From an uncultured Fretibacterium sp. (GTDB lineage: Bacteria; Synergistota; Synergistia; Synergistales; Aminobacteriaceae), in assembly GCF_938030725.1 (NCBI RefSeq), contig NZ_CALHIQ010000041.1:1-23595 (forward strand): a DNA stretch of 23,595 nt. The letters run 5' to 3'. Numbering within the stretch: position 1 is the stretch's first letter; the number at the start of each line of letters is the position of its first letter. Below are positions 14,747 through 21,704 of this stretch, one piece after another. Position numbers and translations under genes: made by a program. Under the pieces are notes generated by a model. That model was given only the letters and a program-made list of their open reading frames with translations, ran no database searches and was not told the origin of the DNA.

Positions 14747-15344
14747 CCTGGAGGTCCTGGTCGAGAGGGTGCTGGAGCGGCTCCGGCGTCCGCGCGTCGG
14801 GTTGGTGGCCTCTGCGCCCCTGCCCCCGCTGCCCAAGACGGACCGCTTCGAGTGGATCGCCTACGCCCGCGGCGCGGACGGCGCCCTGGATGGCGTCTGG
14901 TGCCCGGAGGAGGAGGGAGCGCACCTTCGCCTGCTGGCCGTCCTGGAGCCGCCCCTCCCGTTGCTGGGGGAGCTCCTCGGCGGCATCCCCTGCACGGCGG
15001 AGGGGGCCCTGATCTTCGGGTGCCTCGCGCGTGGCGTGCCGGTGCTCTTGGACGGAACGCGGATCAAGCGCTGGCGCGGGGGCGCGTCGCCCTGGAGCGC
15101 CTGGCTTGAAGGATGTCTTGCCCGCCTCGGTGAATGGGGCGTCCAGGTCCTTGGGACCTCGGCCGCCGGTGCCGCTCCGGGGCAGACGCTGGTCCTGAAG
15201 GAGCCGGGGTGGACGACCTGGGGCGAGCTGACGGCGCGGCACGACCTGAAGGGCGTCGCTGCCGTGCGCCTGGAGGCTGGGGCGCGGCTGACGCCGGAGG
15301 CGCGGGACCGGCTGGCGCGGCTTCGGATCGCGCTGCTCGTTTAA
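14733..15344 (+). CDS. pduM: PduM-like / Eut-associated microcompartment protein
   Basis: This 203-residue protein of unproven biochemical role resembles PduM and the related uncharacterised Eut-operon family. It shares an N-terminal helix (MGKDDLEVLVERVLERLRRP) and a central LAVLEPPLPLLGELLGGIP...ALIFGCLARGVPVLLDG segment comparable with PduM's ILLIDLPLLGQL and ALAFGIRVQL. PduM is needed for correct microcompartment assembly in Salmonella. TTG 14733 is preferred over GTG 14724 because GAGGTG lies seven bases before it and the helix begins there. It overlaps eutJ by 14 bases and lies just before the shell genes, as pduM does in enteric loci. The similarity is moderate, and the N-terminal helix could also target it to the shell. 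Confidence 0.6.
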   Translation: MGKDDLEVLVERVLERLRRPRVGLVASAPLPPLPKTDRFEWIAYARGADGALDGVWCPEEEGAHLRLLAVLEPPLPLLGELLGGIPCTAEGALIFGCLARGVPVLLDGTRIKRWRGGASPWSAWLEGCLARLGEWGVQVLGTSAAGAAPGQTLVLKEPGWTTWGELTARHDLKGVAAVRLEAGARLTPEARDRLARLRIALLV

Positions 15345-15352
15345 AGCTGAAG

Positions 15353-15380
15353 CCGCCGCGGGGCCGAGGCCGTGCGGCGG
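15353..15380 (+). other. Intergenic hairpin before the permuted BMC gene
   Basis: CCGCCGC pairs with GCGGCGG, enclosing a second short GGC/GCC stem with a CGAG loop. No T-tract follows. It lies in the only larger gap in this part of the operon and is one of three such structures. Role unknown, perhaps mRNA processing or stabilisation. Confidence 0.5.
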
Positions 15381-15411
15381 GTCCAAAGGGTCGGGGGGAG
15401 AGGACGTGTCG

Positions 15412-15705
15412 ATGAAGTATGAGCTGATTCGGGCTCCGTCGCGCGGGACGCAGGACATGATCCGGCGTCGGGCGCGGGGGGCCGAGGCCCTGGGGTCGCC
15501 GAACTGGGGTGCGGTGCTGCTGGTGCAGGGCATGGTCATCGAGGTGCTGGCCGCGGCGGATATCGGCGCGAAGGCCGCGGACGTGGCCGTGACCGAGCTT
15601 CTGGGCAACTGCCCGCAGCACATCAACTCCGTCGCCTTCATCGGCACGCCCTCTCAGATCGATCAGGTGCTGAACGCCCTGCGAAACGGAGGAAAGATCT
15701 CATGA
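15412..15705 (+). CDS. Atypical, apparently circularly permuted BMC-domain protein
   Basis: The 97 residues show the BMC core AVLLVQGMVIEVLAAADIGA followed by KAADV, but the domain starts near residue 36 and lacks the usual C-terminal strand and HVIPRP tail. That element seems to be at the front: YELIRAPSRGTQDMIRRR can be lined up with VHVIPRPHSDTEKLLPKS of this operon's PduA. The core lines up with PduU of the same operon (AADIASKSAAV against AADIGAKAADV). It therefore looks like a PduU/EutS-type permutation without the barrel-forming EYVPGKQ strand. ATG 15412 is chosen over GTG 15406 because AGAGG lies eight bases upstream. It overlaps pduN (ATGA). Its place in the shell is likely but untested. 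Confidence 0.8.
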   Translation: MKYELIRAPSRGTQDMIRRRARGAEALGSPNWGAVLLVQGMVIEVLAAADIGAKAADVAVTELLGNCPQHINSVAFIGTPSQIDQVLNALRNGGKIS

Positions 15706-15983
15706 TGCTGGGAAAGGTGGTCGGCTCCATCGTCGCCACCCGCAAGGACGAGCGCCTTGTGGGCCAGAAACTGCTCCTGGTGGAGCCGCTGGTCCGGCGC
15801 GGAGATGGGGCGCTGGACGGGGACCGCGACCGAATGTTAGTGAGCGTGGACGTGGTGGGCGCGGGCCGCGGCGAAACGGTCCTCCTCGTCAGCGGGTCCA
15901 CGGCGCGCGCGGCCGTGTCCCTTCCGGATTCGCCCATCGATGCCTGCATCATCGGCATCGTGGACGAGGTGGACCTCTCCTGA
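15702..15983 (+). CDS. pduN: Pentameric vertex shell protein, PduN/EutN/CcmL family
   Basis: The 93 residues form the small beta-barrel of the EutN/CcmL family: MLGKVVGSIVATRKDERLVGQ at the front, KLLLVEPL, then VSVDVVGAGRGETVLLVSGS and an ending IIGIVDEVDL. Pentamers cap the twelve corners of the shell. The start overlaps the preceding stop (ATGA), so translation is coupled to the permuted BMC protein. Only one such gene is seen, which is usual for Pdu operons. Confidence 0.95.
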   Translation: MMLGKVVGSIVATRKDERLVGQKLLLVEPLVRRGDGALDGDRDRMLVSVDVVGAGRGETVLLVSGSTARAAVSLPDSPIDACIIGIVDEVDLS

Positions 15984-15996
15984 GGGGGGCTTGGCG

Positions 15997-16992
15997 ATGA
16001 GCGCACGAATCTACACGGGCGGGGGCGACCACGGCGAAACCCGGCTCTGGGACGGACAGAGGGTGTCGAAGCGGGACCCGCGCATCGAGCTGAACGGGAC
16101 GCTGGACGAGGCCGGTGCCCTCATCGGGCTGGCGCGTGGCCTGGGGCCGGCGGCGATGCAGGACGACCTGCTGAGGGTCCAGAGGCTGCTGCAGGACCTG
16201 ATGGCGTACGTCGCGCGGGGGCGTCGGGAGGCAAAGGTCCCGGTGGCGTCCTCCCTTGAGGCGTGGATCGACGAGCTCCTGGAGGGCTATCCGATGCGGC
16301 CAGAGTTCGTCCTTCCGGGCGATTCTCCCGCGGGCGGCGCGCTGCACGCGGCGCGGGCCGTCGCGCGGAGGGCGGAGCGGGCGGCGCTGCCGCTGTGGGA
16401 CGGTGGAGGGGTGATCGAGGAGGAGGCCTACCGCCTCATCAACCGCCTGTCGGACCTCCTATACGTCCTGGCGCACAAGGCGGACGTGGAAACGCAGGTG
16501 GCGCGCATCGTCCGGACCATCAGCGAGGGGGAGGCGGAGCCGTCGCGCGGACCGGAGGTCCCGGCGCAGGAGGTCACGCTGGACGAGGCGCTCGAGGTGA
16601 TCGAGTGCGCCCGGACGGCGGCGGAGGCGATCGGGCTTCCTGTGGTCGTCGCCGTTTGCTCGCCGGACGCCGTTCCCGTCGCCTTTCAGCGGATGAAGGA
16701 CTCCCTTCCGGTGAGCGTCCGCCTGTCCGCCAGCAAGGCGGCGACGGCGCTGAAGATGAAGATGGACACGGACAGGCTGACCCCCCTCGTCCAACCGGGC
16801 GCGCCGCTCTACGGCCTGAACAACGACCCGGACATCGTGGTCTTCGGCGGCGGCCGGCTCCTGATGGACAAGGGCGTCATCGTGGGCGCAGTGGGGGTCA
16901 GCGGCGGGACGGTGGAGCAGGATACGGGCGTGGCGGACGCGGCGGTGCGCTGTTTTGAAGGGCTTCGGCAGACGGGCGCGCAGGCGCAGTGA
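15997..16992 (+). CDS. pduO: PduO: corrinoid adenosyltransferase fused to a GlcG/HbpS-like domain
   Basis: This enzyme transfers adenosyl from ATP to cob(I)alamin, making the coenzyme for PduCDE. Residues 1-185 are the PduO-type adenosyltransferase: IYTGGGDHGETRLWDGQRVS, the helix NGTLDEAGALIGLARG and, near the end, RLINRLSDLLYVLAHKAD. Residues from about 195 to 331 are the GlcG/HbpS-like domain (DUF336; LSASKAATALKMKMD, GGGRLLMDKGVIVGAVGVSG), which binds haem or cobalamin in relatives. The fused arrangement matches Salmonella PduO. ATG 15997 follows GAGGGGGGC. With PduS further down, it recycles B12 inside the shell. Confidence 0.95.
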   Translation: MSARIYTGGGDHGETRLWDGQRVSKRDPRIELNGTLDEAGALIGLARGLGPAAMQDDLLRVQRLLQDLMAYVARGRREAKVPVASSLEAWIDELLEGYPMRPEFVLPGDSPAGGALHAARAVARRAERAALPLWDGGGVIEEEAYRLINRLSDLLYVLAHKADVETQVARIVRTISEGEAEPSRGPEVPAQEVTLDEALEVIECARTAAEAIGLPVVVAVCSPDAVPVAFQRMKDSLPVSVRLSASKAATALKMKMDTDRLTPLVQPGAPLYGLNNDPDIVVFGGGRLLMDKGVIVGAVGVSGGTVEQDTGVADAAVRCFEGLRQTGAQAQ

Positions 16993-17043
16993 GGTTCGGT
17001 ACTTTTAGGGCGGGGCGGAGGCCCCAGGAGGAGGCGCCAGGCA

Positions 17044-18417
17044 ATGGACACCCGGCAGATGGAGAAGATCGTCCGCGATGTCATCCTCAAGATGCAGGAG
17101 GAGCGGGGCGAGGGGAACGGGAGCGAGGTCGCGGTCCTGACGGAGCGCGCGCGGGCTGCTCAGGCGATATGGCACGGCGATTTCAACATTGCGGCCAAGA
17201 CGGCCGTCATCACCAAACTGCGCCAGGACCTTCGCCCGCACGTCGAGGAGTTGGCGAAGATGGCCTGCGAGGAAACGGGGATGGGCCGCTTTGAGGACAA
17301 GGTCCTGAAGAAAAGGGTGGCGATCGAGAAGACGCCGGGCCCGGAGTTCTTCACGACGCACGCCGTGTCCGGGGACAACGGCCTGGTGCTGGAGGAGCTG
17401 GCGCCCTTTGGCGTCATCGCCTCGATCTGCCCCTCGACGAACCCCGTCGCGTCCGTCATCAACAACACGATCTGCATGATCGCGGGCGGCAACGCGGTGG
17501 TGTTCGCTCCGCACCCCGGCGCGGCGAAGTGCACGCACCGGACGGTGGAGATCGTCATGAAGTCGCTCCGCGAGAGCGGCGCGCCGGACGGGCTGATCTC
17601 CTCGCTGCAGCACGTTTCGCTGGACGCCATGAACGAGCTCATGACGAGCCCGAACGTGAACCTGATCTCCGCTACGGGGGGGCCGGGCGTGGTGCGGGCG
17701 GCACTGCAGTCCGGAAAGCCCGCCATCGGCGCGGGGCCCGGCAACCCGCCGGTCGTCGTGGACGAAACGGCGGACGTTGAGCAGGCGGCCATCGACATCA
17801 TCACGGGTGCGAGCTTTGACAACAACCTGCAGTGTATCGCGGAGAAGGAGATCATCGCCGTCAACTGCATCGCGGACGACCTGAGGGCCGCCATGCTGAG
17901 GAATGGCGCCTTCGAGCTGAAGGACCCGGCGAAGGTCGACGAGCTCCTGAAGATGACCCTTGAGAAGGGCAAGCCCAGCCGAAAGTGGGTGGGGCGTTCG
18001 GCCTCGCTGCTCCTGGAGCAGTTGGGGTACAAGGTGGAGCCCAAGACGCGCATCATCCTGGTGGAAACGGGGGAGGACCACCCCTTCGCGCAGGAGGAGA
18101 TGCTGATGCCCATCCTGCCGCTCATCCGCGCGGCGGACTTCGAGGAGGCCCTGGCCATGGCGAAGCGCCTGGAACACGGCTTCCGCCACTCCGCCTGCAT
18201 CCACAGCAGCAACGTCAACCACATGAGCCGCATGGCGCGCGAGATGCAGACCACGGTGTTCGTCAAGAACGCGCCGACCCTGGCCGCCATCGGAGTGGGC
18301 GGGGACTGCCCGACCGCCTTCACCATCGCGACGGCCACGGGCGAGGGGCCAACGACCCCGGCCTCGTTCTGTCGAACGCGGCGCTGCGTGCTGCACGGAG
18401 CCTTCAGAATCATTTGA
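17044..18417 (+). CDS. pduP: CoA-acylating propionaldehyde dehydrogenase
   Basis: It oxidises propionaldehyde to propionyl-CoA with NAD. The 457 residues are the normal length of PduP/EutE. The catalytic Cys is C264 in FDNNLQCIAEKE, and the nucleotide-binding region includes NAVVFAPHPGA and SATGGPGVVRAA. The first 19 residues (MDTRQMEKIVRDVILKMQE) form the amphipathic encapsulation helix known from PduP, separated by a short Gly/Glu linker from the enzyme. ATG 17044 follows a GGAGGAGG. It precedes pduQ, giving the oxidising and reducing branches of aldehyde use in one block. Confidence 0.95.
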   Translation: MDTRQMEKIVRDVILKMQEERGEGNGSEVAVLTERARAAQAIWHGDFNIAAKTAVITKLRQDLRPHVEELAKMACEETGMGRFEDKVLKKRVAIEKTPGPEFFTTHAVSGDNGLVLEELAPFGVIASICPSTNPVASVINNTICMIAGGNAVVFAPHPGAAKCTHRTVEIVMKSLRESGAPDGLISSLQHVSLDAMNELMTSPNVNLISATGGPGVVRAALQSGKPAIGAGPGNPPVVVDETADVEQAAIDIITGASFDNNLQCIAEKEIIAVNCIADDLRAAMLRNGAFELKDPAKVDELLKMTLEKGKPSRKWVGRSASLLLEQLGYKVEPKTRIILVETGEDHPFAQEEMLMPILPLIRAADFEEALAMAKRLEHGFRHSACIHSSNVNHMSRMAREMQTTVFVKNAPTLAAIGVGGDCPTAFTIATATGEGPTTPASFCRTRRCVLHGAFRII

Positions 18418-18456
18418 TTTCATCCGAAAAACCGTTGTCTTATGGAGGGAAGTTTC

Positions 18457-19602
18457 ATGAAGGTGTTCACCATCCCCACGGTCAACGTGGTGGGGCGCGG
18501 CAGCGTGAAGGAGATCGGCTCCATGGCCGCGCGCTTCGGCTCAAAGACGGCCCTGGTGGTGGCCTCGACGGGGGACGTGGGACTGGCTCAGGCGCAGCTC
18601 GTTGCGGACGTCCTGAAGGGCTCCGGAATCGACGCGGAGCTCTTCTGCAAGGTGACGCCCAACCCCCTCGAGGAGACGGTGATGGAGGGCCTTGCCCTGT
18701 ACGGGGAAAGGGGCTGTGGGTTTTTGGTGGCCGTGGGCGGCGGGAGCGCTATGGACGCGGCCAAGGGCATCGGCATCCTGGCGACGAACGGCGGACGCAT
18801 CGAGGACTACGCGGGGGTGGATAAGGTCAGGACCCCCATCCCGCCCCTGATCGCCGTGGCGACGACGGCCGGGACGGGCAGCGAGGTGACGCAGTTCGCG
18901 GTGATCTCCGACGCGAACCACAACAAGATGACCCTGAACGACCGGGACATGCTGCCGACCATCTCCGTCAACGACCCGGAGATGATGCTCTCCATGCCCC
19001 CCGCCCTCACGGCCGCCACGGGCATGGACGCGCTGACCCATGCCATTGAGGCCTACGTCTCGACGGAGTCCTCGCCCCTGACGGACGGTCGGGCCTGGGC
19101 GGCGACGAACCTCATCGCTCAGAACCTCCCGCGGGCCGTGCAGGAGGGGACGAACGTGGAGGTGCGGGAGCGCATGTGCTACGGCAGCTTCCTGGCAGGC
19201 ATCGCCTTCAACAACGCGGGGCTGGGCCTGGTGCACGCCATGGCGCACCCGCTGGGGGGGCATTACAACCTGCCCCACGGGCTGTGCAACGCGCTGCTCC
19301 TGCCTACGGTGTGCCGCTTCAACCTGACCTTCGACACGGTCCCGCGCTTCGCGGCCCTCGCCAGGGCCTTCGGCGTCGCCCACGACTGGCGTCCGGACCG
19401 GGAGAACGCGGAGGCCTGCCTCAAGGCGATCGACGACGTGAAGCGCGAGGCGGGTCTGAAGGAGTCCCTGAGGGCCCACGGCGTGAAGCGCGAGGACTTT
19501 CCCCTGCTGGCGGACAGGGCGCTTCTGGAAACGGTGGGGGCGACGAACCCGCGGCCCTTCGACCGGGCCGACGTCATCGCGCTGTACGAGGAAGCGTTCT
19601 AA
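18457..19602 (+). CDS. pduQ: Iron-dependent alcohol dehydrogenase (1-propanol dehydrogenase type)
   Basis: It reduces propionaldehyde to 1-propanol and regenerates NAD for PduP. The 381 residues are the usual length of group III alcohol dehydrogenases. The dinucleotide motif is VGGGSAMDAAKG (93-104). The metal ligands D191, H195, H260 and H274 are all seen (MDALTHAIEAYVS, VHAMAHPLGGHYNLPHG). An upstream in-frame ATG at 18442 is rejected because GGAGGG between it and 18457 is clearly the ribosome-binding site. Position after pduP agrees with enteric loci. Substrate specificity is taken from context. Confidence 0.93.
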   Translation: MKVFTIPTVNVVGRGSVKEIGSMAARFGSKTALVVASTGDVGLAQAQLVADVLKGSGIDAELFCKVTPNPLEETVMEGLALYGERGCGFLVAVGGGSAMDAAKGIGILATNGGRIEDYAGVDKVRTPIPPLIAVATTAGTGSEVTQFAVISDANHNKMTLNDRDMLPTISVNDPEMMLSMPPALTAATGMDALTHAIEAYVSTESSPLTDGRAWAATNLIAQNLPRAVQEGTNVEVRERMCYGSFLAGIAFNNAGLGLVHAMAHPLGGHYNLPHGLCNALLLPTVCRFNLTFDTVPRFAALARAFGVAHDWRPDRENAEACLKAIDDVKREAGLKESLRAHGVKREDFPLLADRALLETVGATNPRPFDRADVIALYEEAF

Positions 19603-19627
19603 CGCCGCCCGTGGGGCGTCCGCGGCG
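19603..19627 (+). other. Intergenic hairpin after pduQ
   Basis: CGCCGC, directly after the pduQ stop, pairs with GCGGCG at 19622-19627. An alternative inner stem CGCCC/GGGCG with a GTG loop can also form. No T-tract follows. It is the third G+C-rich hairpin placed in a larger gap of the operon. Confidence 0.4.
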
Positions 19628-19650
19628 GAGGGAATCTGGGGGGATGGTTC

Positions 19651-20997
19651 ATGGACTTTCTTGAGTGCGTAAAATCCGCCGGCGTCGTGGGTGCGGGGGG
19701 CGCAGGATTCCCCACCCACGTGAAGCTCAACGCGAAGGCGGAGTACTTTATCGTCAACGCGGCGGAGTGCGAGCCCCTGATCGAAACGGACAAGTACCTG
19801 TGCCGCACCTTCCCGGACCGCATCGTTCAGGCCGTGTCCGCGACTGCCGCTCAGGTCGGCGCGAGCCGTGCCGTCATCGCCATCAAGGCGGAGTACGGGG
19901 CGGAGATCGCGGCCCTGAAGGAGGCCGTGCGGGTCCAGGGCGCCGACGTGACCTTCTGCGAGATGCCCGCCTTCTACCCTGCGGGCGACGAGCAGGTCAT
20001 GGTGCAGCTCGTGACGGGCCGCAGCATCCCTGAGCGTGGCCTGCCCCTGAACGTCGGGGCGGTGGTGGACAACGTGGGGACGATGCTCAACGTCGCGGAT
20101 GCCCTGGAGGGGAAGCCCGTGACGGACAAGTTCCTGTCGGTGACGGGCGCGGTGGCGAAGCCCGTCGTCCTTCGCGTGCCGCTGGGGACGAACGTCCGCG
20201 AGTGTACCGCGGCGGCGGACCTCGCCGTCGGAGGCGATTACGCCGTGCTGGTGGGCGGCCCCATGATGGGCAGGGTGCTGACGGACCCGAAGGCGATCGA
20301 CGGGAACGTCGTCACCAAGACGACGGGGAACCTGGCGATCCTTCCGATGGACCACTACCTCGTCACGCGGGCGGTCCTGTCCATCGAGAACATGAAACAC
20401 CAGGCCCGCAGCGCCTGCGTGCAGTGCCGCATGTGCACGGACATGTGCCCGCGCCACCTCATTGGGCACGAGGTGACGCCGCACCAGGTGATGCGAAACG
20501 TCTGGCGCGAGGAGAACCTCCCCGACGAGGAATACGTCCGCTGCTTCGGCAGCGCCCTCAACTGCTGCGACTGCGGCCTGTGCGAGATGTTCTCGTGCCC
20601 CATGGGGCTCTCTCCGAGGCGGATCAACGGCTGGTTCAAACAGAGGTTTCGGGAGAAGGGGCTGAACAAGGAGCGCAACATGGAGCCGCTGGCGCAGCGC
20701 TTCCTCGACCTGCGGCGCGTGCCCACGTCCCGCCTCTACGCCCGCCTTGGGCTGGGAGGCTGGCACGGAGTCCACGTCCGGGAGCCCCATCGCTCCCTCG
20801 CCCCCCAGTGCGTGTACGTCCCCTTCCGACAGCACATCGGCAAGCCCGCCGTCCCGATCGTCCACGTCGGGGACCGGGTGGAGCGCGGCGCGCTCGTCGC
20901 CTCCGCTCAGGAGGGCGTGTCGGCAAACGTCCACACGGGCCTTGCCGGTCTGGTGCAGTCCATCGACGAGAACGGCGCGCTCATCGTCGCCGGCTGA
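19651..20997 (+). CDS. pduS: Cobalamin reductase PduS (RnfC-like iron-sulfur flavoprotein)
   Basis: It passes electrons to cob(III)alamin or cob(II)alamin so that PduO can adenosylate it. The 448 residues begin with a Gly-rich binding motif (SAGVVGAGGAGFPTHVKL). They include the RnfC/SLBB region (PVVLRVPLGTNVREC) and two [4Fe-4S] ferredoxin-like motifs: C256, C259, C262, C266, and a cluster with C305, C306, C308, C311 and C316. The C-terminal part (HVGDRVERGALVASAQEGVS) is a barrel-sandwich-like segment as in RnfC. ATG 19651 was chosen because GGGGG lies seven to eleven bases before it and the family begins there. Confidence 0.95.
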   Translation: MDFLECVKSAGVVGAGGAGFPTHVKLNAKAEYFIVNAAECEPLIETDKYLCRTFPDRIVQAVSATAAQVGASRAVIAIKAEYGAEIAALKEAVRVQGADVTFCEMPAFYPAGDEQVMVQLVTGRSIPERGLPLNVGAVVDNVGTMLNVADALEGKPVTDKFLSVTGAVAKPVVLRVPLGTNVRECTAAADLAVGGDYAVLVGGPMMGRVLTDPKAIDGNVVTKTTGNLAILPMDHYLVTRAVLSIENMKHQARSACVQCRMCTDMCPRHLIGHEVTPHQVMRNVWREENLPDEEYVRCFGSALNCCDCGLCEMFSCPMGLSPRRINGWFKQRFREKGLNKERNMEPLAQRFLDLRRVPTSRLYARLGLGGWHGVHVREPHRSLAPQCVYVPFRQHIGKPAVPIVHVGDRVERGALVASAQEGVSANVHTGLAGLVQSIDENGALIVAG

Positions 20998-21020
20998 CGG
21001 CCCCGTTTCGCTGTGGGGAT

Positions 21021-21040
21021 GGCTGCATCAGGCTGCATCA
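21021..21040 (+). repeat. Short tandem duplication ahead of pduT
   Basis: GGCTGCATCA occurs twice in direct succession in the pduS-pduT gap, followed by a further GG. It probably arose by replication slippage. No function is evident. Confidence 0.6.
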
Positions 21041-21068
21041 GGGAAGGACAATCAAGAGGGGGGAGAGG

Positions 21069-21611
21069 ATGTTGAACAACGCGATCGGCATGGTGGAGCT
21101 GAACAGCATCGCGGTCGGCATAGAGACGTGTGATTTTATGGTGAAGGCCGCTCAGGTGGACCTCCTGAGGGCGTCCACCGTCTGTCCGGGAAAGTACATC
21201 GTCATCGTCGGCGGAGAGGTCAGCGCCGTGCAGTCCTCCATGAAGACGGGCCGCGCCAATGCCGGACCGGCGCTTGTGGACTGTCTTCTGCTCCCGAACG
21301 TCCATCCGCAGGTGGCCCCGGCCATCGCGATGACCTCTCAGGTGCGGACGTTCGGAGCCGTCGGGGTGCTTGAGTTCTTCTCCATCGCGAGCGCCGTCAA
21401 GGCGGCCGACGTCGCGGCGAAGGCCGCGGACGTGTCGCTGATCGAGGTCCGCATGGGGCTGGCCGTAGGCGGCAAGGGGTTCGTCACACTGACGGGCCAG
21501 GTGTCGGCGGTCAGGACGGCCGTGGCCGCAGCCGCCGCGAAGGCGGAGCTCATGGTCGCCTCCACGGTGATCCCCCGTCCCTCTCCGGCACTCGTGCAGT
21601 CGCTGCTGTAG
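21069..21611 (+). CDS. pduT: Trimeric BMC-T shell protein with iron-sulfur cluster ligand, PduT
   Basis: The 180 residues contain two BMC domains: AIGMVELNSIAVGIETCDFM, and then AVGVLEFFSIASAVKAADVA. PduT trimers hold a [4Fe-4S] cluster at their centre, ligated by one Cys of each subunit. C39 in ASTVCPGKY corresponds to that residue (C38 in Salmonella). It probably carries electrons across the shell, with PduS as the likely partner. ATG 21069 follows GGGGGGAGAGG. It is the last gene of the operon, with a palindrome 14 bases after the stop. Confidence 0.95.
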   Translation: MLNNAIGMVELNSIAVGIETCDFMVKAAQVDLLRASTVCPGKYIVIVGGEVSAVQSSMKTGRANAGPALVDCLLLPNVHPQVAPAIAMTSQVRTFGAVGVLEFFSIASAVKAADVAAKAADVSLIEVRMGLAVGGKGFVTLTGQVSAVRTAVAAAAAKAELMVASTVIPRPSPALVQSLL

Positions 21612-21624
21612 GGCGGTCAGGCGA

Positions 21625-21656
21625 AGGGCCGGCCTTTGCGGACAAGGGCCGGCCCT
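21625..21656. terminator. Palindrome at the operon end, possible terminator
   Basis: AGGGCCGGC (21625-21633) is an exact inverted repeat of GCCGGCCCT (21648-21656) with a 14-base loop, just after the pduT stop. It lacks a T-tract on either strand, so it is a weak intrinsic terminator at best. It lies between convergent genes and could serve both. A second C/G-rich palindrome follows at about 21670-21700. Confidence 0.4.
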
Positions 21657-21704
21657 GAGAGAGGATGGCGCTCCCGCTCCCCTGACGGGGCGGCGCTGGA
21701 CGGG

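Noticed and set aside
14733..15344. Possible PduL at its usual position in the operon
   Set aside because: No PduL metal-binding or repeat motifs are visible; the sequence fits a PduM-like protein better.
18541..20934. Minus-strand open frame of 797 codons across pduQ-pduS
   Set aside because: Antisense shadow of pduQ and pduS with low-complexity composition.
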